This document shows positions 33,003 to 42,281 of a DNA stretch of 64,000 bases, in pieces. Below the pieces are notes generated by a model, which worked only from the letters and a program-made list of their open reading frames with translations, was not told the origin of the DNA and searched no databases. The stretch comes from CAYPHY01 sp964410625. GTDB taxonomy: Bacteria; Chloroflexota; Anaerolineae; Promineifilales; Promineifilaceae. Every line of letters begins with the position of its first letter. The stretch's first letter is position 1. Location of the stretch: assembly GCA_964410625.1 (NCBI GenBank), contig CAYPHY010000018.1:21836-85835 (forward strand), written 5' to 3'. A program made the position numbers and the translations under genes.

Positions 33003-35162
33003 ATGGCGAGAATAAATATGGTGTCCTATGTTATACTGCTGACTGTTGGGCTGCTGATGTTAATTTTAGCAGCCTGCACGGCCGAATCGGAGCCGGAAGT
33101 GACGCTTGAGCCGATGACGGCCGTTGAAGAAACATCTGTCCCGGAACCAACAGTGACGAGCGAACCAACGGAGACGGCCGAGGAAATGCCCTCGCCTACC
33201 CCTGAGCCGCTTCCTCTCATGTCGCCCACCCCGGTCCCCCAACCAACGGCCGGGGAAGGTGAACAGTTGCCGGTGGTCGAGGAGCTTGCTTTTACGGTTA
33301 GCGAACAGTATGGCGGCGTTCCCCATGCGCTGGCCGTGGATGGCACGACGGTCTATGTGGGCTTTGGGCCACGACTGTTTGTGTTGGACGCCAGCGATAG
33401 CGCCAATCCGCAACTATTGGGGCAAAGCGAGCCGTTGCCCGACATCATTCGTGGCGTGGAAGTGGCGGATGGGTTGGCTTATCTGGCTGGCGGCCGTGGT
33501 GGGTTGATTGTGCTAGATGTGGCTGATCCGTTGAATCTGACAACGGTTAGCGAGGGGCCGAATTATGCTGGAGCCGACCAGCCATCGGCCGAAGCCGTTG
33601 ATCTGGTCGGCGACACTGCCTACGTAACTGATTTTAACCGGATGGATGGCTCGACTGAACTTTTACGCTTTGACATCAGCGACCCCGCAGCCCCTGCCTT
33701 GATGGATACCCTCGAATTGGCAGCAGGTGAAAGCGCTGTCGTTGACGATGGCGTGATCATTGTTACCAGCACCGGCCGGTTGGAGCTTCGGGACGCGACC
33801 GAGCCAACGGCCGTTTTGAGTGAGATCGCCTTAGCCAGCGGTGCATTTGCCAGCCGGGTTGTTGTCCATGAAAACACGCTGATCGTGGCCGAGACGGGGG
33901 AAAGCAATGGCGTTGAGCGATTCGACATTAGCAATCCGGCGGAGCCGGTTGCGTTAGGAGAACTCGCCACGATGGAATTCTTTTTCATCAGTGGCAGCGC
34001 GACCGATGGGCAGACGCTATTTCTGGAGACGACTTTTGGTGAATTTGGGCATTGTGGTTCGGAGATTCACTCGATAGGTTTGAGTGGTGAGACACCACAA
34101 CTGCTCAATAGAATTGACCCGGAAAATTGTATTACTGAGTTGGCGCTTGCAGGCCGTACCCTCTTTGTAGCTGGCCGCAGTGGCTTGCAACTGTATGACA
34201 CCAGCGATCCGGCCAGCCTGACGCTAATCAGCCAGTTCAGAAACCCGGCCGGTTTTCATGGCGCGGAGAGCATCGCTGTACGTGATGGGCTCGGTTATGT
34301 TTTGGCCGGTGAAGGGCGTAGCTTCGATATTGCCACAATTCATCTCGATCAGCCTGATCAACTTGCTGGTGAGCGCGTGACGGTTGGCACAGAAACGCTG
34401 CTGGATTTATTCATCACCGGAGATACATTGGTGGCACAGGTGTGGATGGGTGGCCTGAACACGCTCGACATCGCTGAGCCGGCCACGCCGCAATTGCTGC
34501 ATCAGGCGGTGCTGGGTGACCTGCTGACCGGCGATTATTCGGCGTTGGCGGTTGGTGATGGGGTGGTGTATACGGCCGTGATCAGCGACACACTCGTCGG
34601 TGCAGTGGGAGCGATTGATCTGAGCGACCCGGCCAACCCCACCCTGGCCGGTGTTGTGGAAACAGGCGAATCCGTGGTGATGAGTTTAGCCCTCGGCGAT
34701 GGGATGCTATTTGCGCTAACGCAGGGGGAAGTGAGTGAAATACAGTACATTGATGTCAGCCAGCCGCTACAACCACAACCGAGCGGCACCGTGCGATTGC
34801 CAGAGGCGGCCGGTCGTCTGGAGATGGTGGGCGACACACTGTTTGCCATTTGCGATGGCTTCAACTGCCGTAACCTCTATAGCCTTGATGTGAGCGATGC
34901 CGGGAATTCCGTTCCGCCGCCCCTCGCGCAGTGGGAACTGCCGGTGGGGGCGATTGAGACAGAGAGCGATGGGGAAGCGTTCATCTATCTGATGGCGCAG
35001 GAGGATGGGATTTGGGTGCTGAATGCGGCCGATCCCGCCAACCCGTATCTGGCCGGTCGCTTCGATATCGCCAATAACTTTGCGCGATTGGAACTAGTTG
35101 GTGATACAATTTACGCGGCCGCCTTCGACGCGGGCCTGTATGAGATTCAGATCAATCCATAA
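33003..35162 (+). CDS. LVIVD-repeat beta-propeller lipoprotein
   Basis: A 719-residue surface lipoprotein. The signal ends in the lipobox LAAC. A Thr/Pro/Glu-rich spacer (residues about 25-90) follows. The rest consists of LVIVD-type propeller blades, each with wording like GLIVLDVADPLNLT, LLRFDISDPAAPALM, LQLYDTSDPASLT or IWVLNAADPANPYLAG; I count at least eight. Such propellers display ligand-binding surfaces outside the cell; the partner is unknown. ATG 33003 has AAGGTGATG before it and is preferred to the in-frame ATG at 32988. Confidence 0.85.
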   Translation: MARINMVSYVILLTVGLLMLILAACTAESEPEVTLEPMTAVEETSVPEPTVTSEPTETAEEMPSPTPEPLPLMSPTPVPQPTAGEGEQLPVVEELAFTVSEQYGGVPHALAVDGTTVYVGFGPRLFVLDASDSANPQLLGQSEPLPDIIRGVEVADGLAYLAGGRGGLIVLDVADPLNLTTVSEGPNYAGADQPSAEAVDLVGDTAYVTDFNRMDGSTELLRFDISDPAAPALMDTLELAAGESAVVDDGVIIVTSTGRLELRDATEPTAVLSEIALASGAFASRVVVHENTLIVAETGESNGVERFDISNPAEPVALGELATMEFFFISGSATDGQTLFLETTFGEFGHCGSEIHSIGLSGETPQLLNRIDPENCITELALAGRTLFVAGRSGLQLYDTSDPASLTLISQFRNPAGFHGAESIAVRDGLGYVLAGEGRSFDIATIHLDQPDQLAGERVTVGTETLLDLFITGDTLVAQVWMGGLNTLDIAEPATPQLLHQAVLGDLLTGDYSALAVGDGVVYTAVISDTLVGAVGAIDLSDPANPTLAGVVETGESVVMSLALGDGMLFALTQGEVSEIQYIDVSQPLQPQPSGTVRLPEAAGRLEMVGDTLFAICDGFNCRNLYSLDVSDAGNSVPPPLAQWELPVGAIETESDGEAFIYLMAQEDGIWVLNAADPANPYLAGRFDIANNFARLELVGDTIYAAAFDAGLYEIQINP

Positions 35163-35347
35163 CAGGGTAGGGCGGATGAATGCGGACCTCTGCATCTCTG
35201 TGACTGCGTTAAATCTTTCTACATAAATCTCGAATCAGCATCCATAGCAACGCTATGGATGTGAACGGATGTTATAGCCAGGAAATCTGTGCAAATCCGT
35301 TCAATCCGTGTTATCCGTGGTTAATCATCGAACGAGGAGTTTTTTCA

Positions 35348-36133
35348 ATGGCAGACGTAGATATTGCAGCGTTGAACCGTGAGGCGTGGAATGCGCAGGT
35401 GGAACAGGGGAATCGCTGGACGGTTCCGGTTAGCAGCGAAGAAGTGGCGGCCGCGCGGGAGGGGCGTTGGGGGGTCTTGCTGACCGAGTCCAAGTTTGTG
35501 CCGCGCGATTGGTTCCCGGCCGATTTGCGGGGAGTGAACATCCTTTGTCTCGCTTCCGGCGGAGGGCAGCAAGGGCCGATTTTGGCGGCCGCGGGCGCAA
35601 CTGTCACCGTCTTCGACAACTCCCCCAGCCAGCTTGAGCGTGACCGTTTTGTGGCCGAACGCGACGGGCTGGAATTGACGACGATTCAGGGGGATATGCG
35701 CGACCTGTCGGTATTTGCCGATAACACATTTGATCTAATTTTTCATCCCGTCTCTAATATTTTTATTCCCAATGTACGGCCGGTGTGGAAGGAAGCGTAT
35801 CGCGTGCTGAAGCCGGGAGGGGTCTTGCTTTCTGGGATCTTGAACCCAATCGAATACACGTTGGATCGCCATTTACAGGATGAAAAAGGGATTTATCAGA
35901 TCAAGTATGCGCTGCCATATTCTGATCTGGAGAGCCTGACCGAAGCGGAGCGGCTCGCGCTCTATAGGGATGGGGCGACGGTTGAGTTTGGGCATACATT
36001 GGAAGATCAGATTGGCGGCCAGATTGACGCCGGGTTCGTGATCACCGGCTTTTATGAATCGCGCCGCGATGATGATCCCATTGCCAACTACATCCCCTCT
36101 TACATCGCGACCAGAGCGCTTAAACCTGCTTAG
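35348..36133 (+). CDS. Class I SAM-dependent methyltransferase
   Basis: A 261-residue methyltransferase. The SAM-binding motif reads NILCLASGGGQQGPILAAAG, followed by the acidic VTVFDNSPSQLERDR and the post-motif FDLIFHPVSNIFIPNV, with EAYRVLKPGGVLLSGI later. Substrate unknown; the wording LASGGGQQ is typical of a widespread Methyltransf_11 subgroup. ATG 35348 has CGAGGAGTTTTTTC before it. A small hairpin (CATCCATAG/CTATGGATG near 35240) lies in the leader. Confidence 0.88.
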   Translation: MADVDIAALNREAWNAQVEQGNRWTVPVSSEEVAAAREGRWGVLLTESKFVPRDWFPADLRGVNILCLASGGGQQGPILAAAGATVTVFDNSPSQLERDRFVAERDGLELTTIQGDMRDLSVFADNTFDLIFHPVSNIFIPNVRPVWKEAYRVLKPGGVLLSGILNPIEYTLDRHLQDEKGIYQIKYALPYSDLESLTEAERLALYRDGATVEFGHTLEDQIGGQIDAGFVITGFYESRRDDDPIANYIPSYIATRALKPA

Positions 36134-36217
36134 AGGAGAAAATCGCCGTACCGTGATTCGCGCCTGATCTCCCCTCTAGGCAACATTAATCAAATATTAG
36201 TCAGCATGATCGGCCAA

Positions 36218-36226
36218 TGGTATAAT
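36218..36226 (+). promoter_or_regulatory. Extended -10 promoter before the Fbp-type importer
   Basis: TGGTATAAT is a perfect extended -10. A weak -35 (TTAGTC) lies 18 bases upstream. It precedes the binding-protein start by about 70 bp. Confidence 0.55.
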
Positions 36227-36293
36227 GTCGGCTGAGAAAGGCTGACAAATGAGTTGGCCGAGGTCATCCACATTTTTCCAGGAGAAGAAGACT

Positions 36294-37463
36294 ATGAAAC
36301 GGAGACTCTTTTTCGGATCGCTTGCACTCTGTGTGCTGGCGTTGCTGCTGGTTGCCTGCGCGCCGCAGACAGTAGAGGTGACACGCATCATCGAACAACC
36401 TGTCGAACAGGTGGTGGAGGTGACGCGCGTTGTCGAAGTGGAAGGGGAGCAAGTGGAGGTGACGCGCGTTGTTGAAGTGGAAGGGGAACAGGTTGAAGTA
36501 GCCGTGACCCCCACGCCTATCGGCGGCGAACTGATCCTCTATGCCTGTCTCTTTGATCCCGACAAGCTGGAAGTGATCTTCCAGACGTTCCAGCAGCAGT
36601 ATGGGGTGGATGTGACCTGCCTGGATATGAGTAGTGGCGAGGCGTTGGAGCGTATTCGCGCCGAGAGCGAAAACCCACAGGGGGATGTGCTGTTTGGCAC
36701 GACCAACCTATCGCATGTGAATCTGGCGGCCGATGACCTGACCGAACCGTACCAGGGTGCGGGCTGGAATGCCTTGCCCGATGGCCCGCTGAAGGACTCG
36801 GAAGGGTATTGGACCGGCTTCTATTATGGGGTGATCGGCTTTGCTTGTAGCCCCGACCGGCTGGCTGAGCTAGGGGCGGAGTGTCCTTCCTCCTGGCAAG
36901 ACTTGCTTGATCCGGTGTTTGAGGGCGAGGTTGTCATCGCCAGCCCGGCCGCGTCCGGTACATCCTATACGGTGCTCAGCGGTCTGGCGCAACTCTATGG
37001 TGTGGACGAGGCTTTTGAATATTGGCATCAATTGGACGCCAACATCGCCCAATACACCGAATCGGGTAGCGCACCCGGTGGTCTGGCGGCCCAAGGTGAG
37101 TACGCCATCGGCATCTCCTTCGTCCACGACATCCAGGTGCAGCAAGACCAGGGCTTGCCGGTGGAGATCGGCTTCCCCGAAGAAGGCTCGCCGTATGAAA
37201 TCGGCGGTATCTCGATCATTCGTGGAGCGAGAAACGCCGACGCCGCCCGCGCCTGGGTGGATTACGTATTCAGCCCCGCCTTCCAGCGCTATCACAATGA
37301 CGTCGCCCATCGCATCCCGGTGATCGAGGGCGTCCAACTGGCGGAAGGGACGGTTGCCCTGGAAGACGTAACCCTGATTGATGGGTATGATCCGACTGCC
37401 TGGGCGGCCGAACGCGACGGGCTGATCGAGCGCTGGCAAGAGGAGATCGGTTCGCAACGTTAA
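36294..37463 (+). CDS. Fbp/Afu-type ABC transporter substrate-binding lipoprotein
   Basis: A 389-residue binding protein. The signal ends in LVAC; the acylated Cys is followed by a repeat linker rich in VEVTRVVEVEGEQ, typical of Chloroflexota binding proteins. The globular part (from about residue 80) is the periplasmic-binding fold of the ferric-iron/thiamine/phosphonate/hexose-phosphate group (FACSPDRLAEL, SWQDLLDPVFEGEVVIASPA, GISIIRGARNADAARAWVDY). The ligand cannot be read from sequence. GGAGAAGAAGACT supports ATG 36294. It heads an operon with permease and ATPase; two HAD phosphatase genes next door hint at a phosphorylated ligand. Confidence 0.88.
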   Translation: MKRRLFFGSLALCVLALLLVACAPQTVEVTRIIEQPVEQVVEVTRVVEVEGEQVEVTRVVEVEGEQVEVAVTPTPIGGELILYACLFDPDKLEVIFQTFQQQYGVDVTCLDMSSGEALERIRAESENPQGDVLFGTTNLSHVNLAADDLTEPYQGAGWNALPDGPLKDSEGYWTGFYYGVIGFACSPDRLAELGAECPSSWQDLLDPVFEGEVVIASPAASGTSYTVLSGLAQLYGVDEAFEYWHQLDANIAQYTESGSAPGGLAAQGEYAIGISFVHDIQVQQDQGLPVEIGFPEEGSPYEIGGISIIRGARNADAARAWVDYVFSPAFQRYHNDVAHRIPVIEGVQLAEGTVALEDVTLIDGYDPTAWAAERDGLIERWQEEIGSQR

Positions 37464-37479
37464 TCAGTAAGCTGTAAGC

Positions 37480-37560
37480 AGTAATCGGTAAGCGGTGGGT
37501 GAGCGGAATTGCAAACTCCCTACTGATTACCGATTACTGCTCACCGTTTACCGCTTACCC
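37480..37560. repeat. AATCGGTAAGC-type palindromic repeat
   Basis: AGTAATCGGTAAGCGGTG pairs with CACCGTTTACCGCTTACC-type sequence on the right. It lies between binding-protein and permease genes and may tune their relative expression. A relative is at 63900-63958. Confidence 0.55.
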
Positions 37561-37564
37561 TTAT

Positions 37565-39481
37565 ATGAGTGATAGCGTTCTAACCCCCGTCCAACAAGCT
37601 ACCTCCACTTCCTCACAACGGCGGCGAATCTCTTTTGCCGTCTTTATTTTGCTTGAGTTGCTGCTGCTGGCCTATATCGGCACGCGGCTGATCCAGTTCC
37701 AGTATGTGGAGAGGGAAGTACAGGCGATTAGCGGCGAAGTGGAGCGGGTTGTCTTGCAGCGGGAGATGATTGGCGACCCATTGCTGTTTGGGTTGATCGC
37801 CCTGGCAATGGCCTTGCCGTTTGCCTCGCGCCGCTTGCGCCGCGAGCCGGTGTTGCTGGTTGCGTTGCAAGTGGCTGTTGTCAGCCTGCTGGTCTTTGCC
37901 TTGTGGCCGCTGGCCCAGGTCTTTAGCCAGAGCTTCCGCGCCAGCCGTGACGCCGCCGCTCTCTCGTTGGTGCAATTTGAGCGGGTGTTGGCGCAACCAA
38001 TGGTCGGCCGCGCCACCAGCAATACGATGATCATCGGCGTGATCTCGGCCGTGCTTTCCACCGTCATCGGCACGGTTGTGGCCTATATCATCACCCTGAC
38101 CGATATACCTTTCAGACGGTTGTTGCGCGTGGTGACGATCATCCCCGTCCTCTCGCCCCCCTTCGCAGTCAGTTTTGCGTTCATTATGCTTTTCGGCCGT
38201 CGTGGGCTGATCACCTATGACCTGCTGGGCATCACCGACTACAACATCTATGGGCCACATGGCATCGTGTTGGTGCAGTTGATCAGCGATATACCGCTGG
38301 TGATTTTGATTTTATCGGCCGTCTTCGCCTCGATCAGTCGCGATCTGGAAGAAGCGGCCGAAGATTTGGGCGGCCATCCCTTCTATATCTTACGCACGAT
38401 CACCTTTCCGCTGGTGACACCGGCGATTTTGACGGCCGCGCTACTCAGTTTCATCTCCTCCATCTCCGACTTCGGCAACCCGATGCTGATCGGCGGCGGC
38501 TTCCAGGTGTTGGCGACGCAAGCCTACATCCAGATGATCGAACTGTTCGATCTGCAATTGGGGGCCGCGCTCTCCTTTATTTTGCTCATCCCGGCGTTGC
38601 TGGCCTTCTTGTTGCAACATTGGATCAGCAATCGCCGTTCCTATATCACCGTCACCGGCCGCGCCCGCACCGGCACGGAGCATGTGCGCCAACTGCCCCC
38701 TTTACTGAAGCTGCCCCTCTTTGGCATCACCTTCTTTCTGGCGGCGTTTAATGTCTTGCTCTATGGCTCCATCGTCGTTGGCGCGTTTGTCAATACCTGG
38801 GGCTTTGACTTTACGCCGACACTGCGCCATCTGAACGGACTGGTCAACACCTTGCCGATGTTGCGAAATTCGCTCATTGTCTCTGTAGGGGCCGGTGTGC
38901 TGGGTGGGATTGCAGGGGTGTGGATCGCCTGGTTGGTGGCGCGGCGGCAAGTCCCCGGCCGTCGCGAACTCGATTTCGCCGCCACCCTGATGTATGCCAT
39001 TCCGGGGACGGTCGTGGGCATCGGCTATATTATCGCCTTCAACGCCGCCCCTTACTTCTGGACGGGGACGTTCTTTATCATCATCGTCGCCTTCGCTTTT
39101 CGCCGTTTGCCGGTTGGCCTACGCACCAGTGTAGCGGCGCAAAAGCAAATTGACCCGACGTTGGAGGAAGCCTCGCTCGATTTGGGCGCGTCGCGCTTGC
39201 GGACGCTGACGCAGATCACCTTTCCCCTGCTGAACCGCGCTTTCTTTGCCGGGGTGATCTATATCTTCATCCATTCGATGACTGACCTGAGCGCGGCCGT
39301 GTTTCTCAACGCTGGACGGACGCAACTGTTTACGGTGCGGATGTTCCGCGTGATGATCACCGGCACGCCCAGCCAGGCGGCCGCCTTCGCCTTGTTGCTG
39401 ATTGTGATCATCTTGCTCTCGTTGGCCTTGCTGAATAAATTGACGGGCAAGAGCTTCATTGATCTGTTCCGAATATCGTGA
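37565..39481 (+). CDS. Fbp-type ABC transporter permease with two fused permease domains
   Basis: A 638-residue protein with about twelve or more membrane helices, two copies of the BPD_transp_1 domain in tandem as in FbpB/AfuB. Coupling EAA-like loops are visible as LEEAAEDLGGHPFYILRTIT (about residue 264) and LEEASLDLGASRLRTLTQIT (about residue 533), both followed by FPL. An N-terminal extra segment of two helices precedes the first domain. It forms the whole transmembrane channel with the next gene's ATPase. Start ATG 37565 chosen because upstream codons read repeat sequence. Confidence 0.92.
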   Translation: MSDSVLTPVQQATSTSSQRRRISFAVFILLELLLLAYIGTRLIQFQYVEREVQAISGEVERVVLQREMIGDPLLFGLIALAMALPFASRRLRREPVLLVALQVAVVSLLVFALWPLAQVFSQSFRASRDAAALSLVQFERVLAQPMVGRATSNTMIIGVISAVLSTVIGTVVAYIITLTDIPFRRLLRVVTIIPVLSPPFAVSFAFIMLFGRRGLITYDLLGITDYNIYGPHGIVLVQLISDIPLVILILSAVFASISRDLEEAAEDLGGHPFYILRTITFPLVTPAILTAALLSFISSISDFGNPMLIGGGFQVLATQAYIQMIELFDLQLGAALSFILLIPALLAFLLQHWISNRRSYITVTGRARTGTEHVRQLPPLLKLPLFGITFFLAAFNVLLYGSIVVGAFVNTWGFDFTPTLRHLNGLVNTLPMLRNSLIVSVGAGVLGGIAGVWIAWLVARRQVPGRRELDFAATLMYAIPGTVVGIGYIIAFNAAPYFWTGTFFIIIVAFAFRRLPVGLRTSVAAQKQIDPTLEEASLDLGASRLRTLTQITFPLLNRAFFAGVIYIFIHSMTDLSAAVFLNAGRTQLFTVRMFRVMITGTPSQAAAFALLLIVIILLSLALLNKLTGKSFIDLFRIS

Positions 39482-39494
39482 TTAAGGTTTTTTT

Positions 39495-39552
39495 TGACAC
39501 GAATTTCACGAATGGGCGATGTATTTTCGTGTCATTCGTGAAATTCGTGTCA
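39495..39552. repeat. Palindrome of CACGAAT units
   Basis: Arms 39495-39513 and 39534-39552 pair perfectly over 19 bases (TGACACGAATTTCACGAAT). It lies within the importer operon between permease and ATPase. Relatives are at 41273-41337 and within 32861-32983. Confidence 0.75.
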
Positions 39553-39571
39553 GAAAACAATTGATACAGTA

Positions 39572-40675
39572 ATGAGTGAATCGCCAAACGCTAAAACGCC
39601 CATACTCTCTACGGCTTCCATTGCTCTCGACCATCTGAGCAAACATTTCGGTCCTGTGCGGGCGGTGGATGATGTGTCGCTGACGGTCAAAGCGGGAGAG
39701 TTGCTGTGCTTGCTGGGGCCGAGCGGCTGTGGCAAGACGACCACGCTGCGGATGATCGCCGGTTTTGAGGAGCCGACCAGCGGCCGTATCTTCATTGGCG
39801 ATGATGATGTGACGTCCATTCCGCCCTATGCGCGGCCGACAGCGATGGTCTTTCAGAGCTACGCCCTCTTTCCGCACATGACGATCTTCAACAACATCGC
39901 CTATGGCTTGCGGGCGCGGCGCGTGGCAAAGGGGGAGATTGAACGACGGGTGGCGGAAGTGGTTTCACTCATGGAACTGGAGGGGCAGGAGCATAAGGCC
40001 CCCCCGCAACTCTCCGGTGGGCAACAGCAGCGGGTGGCGTTGGCGCGGGCGTTGGTCATTCGGCCGAAGGTGCTGCTCTTTGATGAGCCCCTCTCCAATC
40101 TCGACGCCCAGTTACGGGTGCGAATGCGTAGTGAAATCCGCGCTATCCAGCGGCGGTTGGGTATCACCAGCGTCTATGTCACCCACGATCAGGAAGAGGC
40201 GTTTAGCATTGCCGACCAGGTGGCGATCATGAATCTGGGCAAGGTGGTGCAATTGGGGACGCCGCGCGAACTGTATTGGGAGCCAGCCGACCGCTTTGTG
40301 GCTGGATTTGTCGGGCAATCGAATGTGCTACCGGCGGAGTTGGTTTCCGCCAATGGGGATGGGGCGGTGGTGCGCGTTTTTGACCAGACAATCCGCAGCC
40401 GTCGGCCGCCGCGTGGCAACAACGGAGAGGTGGCGGTGGTCTTGCGATCAGAGGCGTTGCGGTTGGAGGCGGCTGATCATCCCGGCGTTCCGGCGCGGGT
40501 GCTGACGATGGCCTATGTCGGCCCGATTGTCCGCTATACCGTTGCCGTCGAGGGTATCGCAGATGGCGCAGAACTGACGGTGGATATGCACAATCCGGGA
40601 CCGGATGAGTTTTTTAATGAAGGGACGGCCGTTAGCCTGCAACTCCCGGCGGAGGTTCCGGCGTTGTTGGGTTGA
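39572..40675 (+). CDS. Fbp/Pot-type ABC transporter ATP-binding protein
   Basis: A 367-residue ATPase. Walker A GPSGCGKTT, Q-loop VFQSYALFPH, signature LSGGQQQR and Walker B VLLFDEPLSNLDAQLR are all intact. Residues about 245-365 form a TOBE-type regulatory domain (FVGQSNVLPAEL). It energises the adjacent double-domain permease. ATG 39572 lies 19 bp after the right arm of a palindrome. No obvious odd features. Confidence 0.93.
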   Translation: MSESPNAKTPILSTASIALDHLSKHFGPVRAVDDVSLTVKAGELLCLLGPSGCGKTTTLRMIAGFEEPTSGRIFIGDDDVTSIPPYARPTAMVFQSYALFPHMTIFNNIAYGLRARRVAKGEIERRVAEVVSLMELEGQEHKAPPQLSGGQQQRVALARALVIRPKVLLFDEPLSNLDAQLRVRMRSEIRAIQRRLGITSVYVTHDQEEAFSIADQVAIMNLGKVVQLGTPRELYWEPADRFVAGFVGQSNVLPAELVSANGDGAVVRVFDQTIRSRRPPRGNNGEVAVVLRSEALRLEAADHPGVPARVLTMAYVGPIVRYTVAVEGIADGAELTVDMHNPGPDEFFNEGTAVSLQLPAEVPALLG

Positions 40676-40687
40676 TCCTTATCAAAC

Positions 40688-41308
40688 TTGTTGCCACACC
40701 ATTTGATCACCTTGTCACCTCTTCACCCTGTCACCCCTTCACCCCCCCACCACATTCTGGCTGTTTGCTTTGACTTCGGCGATACGCTGGCTGATGAAGC
40801 GACGGAGGTGAAGGATGAGACGAACACCACGCTCACGGCCGATCTCATCCCTGGCGCGGCCGAGTTGATCCACACGCTGAAGGGGCGCGGCTACCGGCTG
40901 GCGTTGGTGGCCGACGGCCGCCCCGGAACCTACCTCAATGTCCTCAGCCACCACGGCCTCTATACCCTCTTTGACGCCTTCGCCATTTCCGAACTCGTTG
41001 GCGTGGAGAAGCCAGACCCACGCCTGTTCCGCCATGCCCTGGATGCGTTGGAGATCAAGCCGCAGGAGTACGGCCGCACAATCATGGTCGGCAACTATCT
41101 GGAGCGGGACATTAAAGGGGCCAATCAACTGGGGATGATCAGCGTCTGGCTCGATTGGGCGCCACGACGGCCGAAGGTGGCGGCCGATCCCTCCGAAGAA
41201 CCCGACTATACCATCAAACAACCGCTTGACCTGCTGCCTATCCTTGAGCAGTTAGAACGAGGCAAAAATTTCGACACGAATGACACGAATTTCACGAATA
41301 ACGTTTAA
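40688..41308 (+). CDS. HAD-superfamily hydrolase, ends modified by repeats
   Basis: A HAD phosphatase of about 206 codons. Motif I is CFDFGDT, motif II around VADGRPGT, motif III around VEKPDPRLF and motif IV VGNYLERDIKGANQLG. The start is uncertain: only TTG codons exist upstream, and the first 20 residues (ITLSPLHPVTPSPPHH) read a CACCTTGTCACC-type repeat. The C-terminus FDTNDTNFTNNV likewise reads the CACGAAT palindrome that follows. It lies 12 bp after the ATPase gene, so it is probably part of the importer operon and could dephosphorylate the imported ligand. Confidence 0.82.
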   Translation: MLPHHLITLSPLHPVTPSPPHHILAVCFDFGDTLADEATEVKDETNTTLTADLIPGAAELIHTLKGRGYRLALVADGRPGTYLNVLSHHGLYTLFDAFAISELVGVEKPDPRLFRHALDALEIKPQEYGRTIMVGNYLERDIKGANQLGMISVWLDWAPRRPKVAADPSEEPDYTIKQPLDLLPILEQLERGKNFDTNDTNFTNNV

Positions 41309-41337
41309 TTTTCGTGTCTATTCGTGTCATTCGTGTC
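41273..41337. terminator. Bidirectional CACGAAT palindrome between convergent HAD genes
   Basis: GACACGAATGACACGAAT (41273-41290) pairs perfectly with ATTCGTGTCATTCGTGTC (41320-41337). The stop codon of the plus-strand gene falls in the loop and that of the minus-strand gene in the right arm. Confidence 0.75.
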
Positions 41338-42082
41338 AAAAAACCAATCCAAAGTGGTGGAGAATGTCGCGCACGCCGTCGGCCGTGCGCTGGGGGGAGA
41401 CGTATTGCACGCCAGCCATGATGGCTTCGTTGGCGTTGCTTGGCGCGGCACTGAAGCCAACTTCCGCTAGGAATTGCAAATCTACATCGGAATCACCGAC
41501 GCCCAACATGCGCGAGGGGGGAATGCCGGTTTCGGCCGCCAGAAATTCGATCCCGCGCCCTTTGTGGATGCCACGCGGCAAGATGTTGAGGCAAGAACTG
41601 GAATAAACGAGGTCAACCGACTCGCATAAGTCGCCCAATGCCTCGGTTGCGGCCGCGTCCAGCTTGGGCGTGTCGGCCGGGTCGGTGGCGAAGATGGTCA
41701 GCGTGAACTCCTTGCCGGGCTGAATATAGGCAAAGCCGGAAGCGATCACTGTCTCCCCCAATCGTTGGCGAATGGCCCCCATGCTGTGGGGCATGACGGC
41801 AGGGTGGGCGAGGAAGCGGTAGCCATGGGGCACATAAAGACCGGCCCCATTCTCGAAGATAGCCGGTAGGTGGCCGTTAATGGCCTGGAGCATCAACTCG
41901 ACATAGGGGGCGGGGCGGCCGGTGCAGAGGGTGACGGCCGTGCTTCCGGGTTGCGCTCGCGCCTTGCGGTTCATCGCCGCCAACGCCTCCAGTAGGGGCA
42001 GGTCGAGCGGTTGCGCTTCCCCCTCGGTCAGCACACCGTCAATATCAAAAACAATCAAATCAATGGGATACGAACTACTCAT
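41336..42082 (-). CDS. HAD-superfamily (Cof/phosphoglycolate phosphatase-like) hydrolase
   Basis: A 248-residue HAD phosphatase with a C2 cap. Motif I IVFDIDGVLTEGE, motif II TLCTGRPAPY, Lys in GIHKGRGIEFLA and motif IV MLGVGDSDVDLQFL are present. The family includes sugar-phosphate and phosphoglycolate phosphatases; substrate unknown. It converges on the other HAD gene over a shared palindromic terminator. Confidence 0.88.
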   Translation of the reverse strand: MSSSYPIDLIVFDIDGVLTEGEAQPLDLPLLEALAAMNRKARAQPGSTAVTLCTGRPAPYVELMLQAINGHLPAIFENGAGLYVPHGYRFLAHPAVMPHSMGAIRQRLGETVIASGFAYIQPGKEFTLTIFATDPADTPKLDAAATEALGDLCESVDLVYSSSCLNILPRGIHKGRGIEFLAAETGIPPSRMLGVGDSDVDLQFLAEVGFSAAPSNANEAIMAGVQYVSPQRTADGVRDILHHFGLVF

Positions 42083-42125
42083 GAATAGGAATCATCCTTT
42101 GTTTTTTTGATCGTATCCCCATGTA

Positions 42126-42268
42126 GCGCGATTTGCCAAACTACTTACATATCATGTTGGTTGCCAATGATATTTGGACGCAGACGAACGCTGATTTTAT
42201 CCGCGTTCGTCCGCGTTCGTCTGCGTCCATTTTGGAAAGTGATATGTAACTAGTTTGCCAAATCACGC
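42126..42268. mobile_element. MITE-like element with 29-bp terminal inverted repeats
   Basis: Arms 42126-42154 and 42240-42268 are complementary except for three mismatches (GCGcGATTTGcCAAACTA start). Inside, GGACGCAGACGAACGC pairs with GCGTTCGTCTGCGTCC. No coding sequence. It fills most of the gap between the HAD gene start and the CapA-like gene end. Confidence 0.65.
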
Positions 42269-42281
42269 CTTTTTGATCCAA

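Noticed and set aside
36226..36260. TPP-riboswitch-like CTGAGA before the Fbp-type importer
   Set aside because: Only the short GGCTGAGAAAGG is present; the conserved second half (ACCTGATC...GATAATGCC) is missing, so there is no aptamer.
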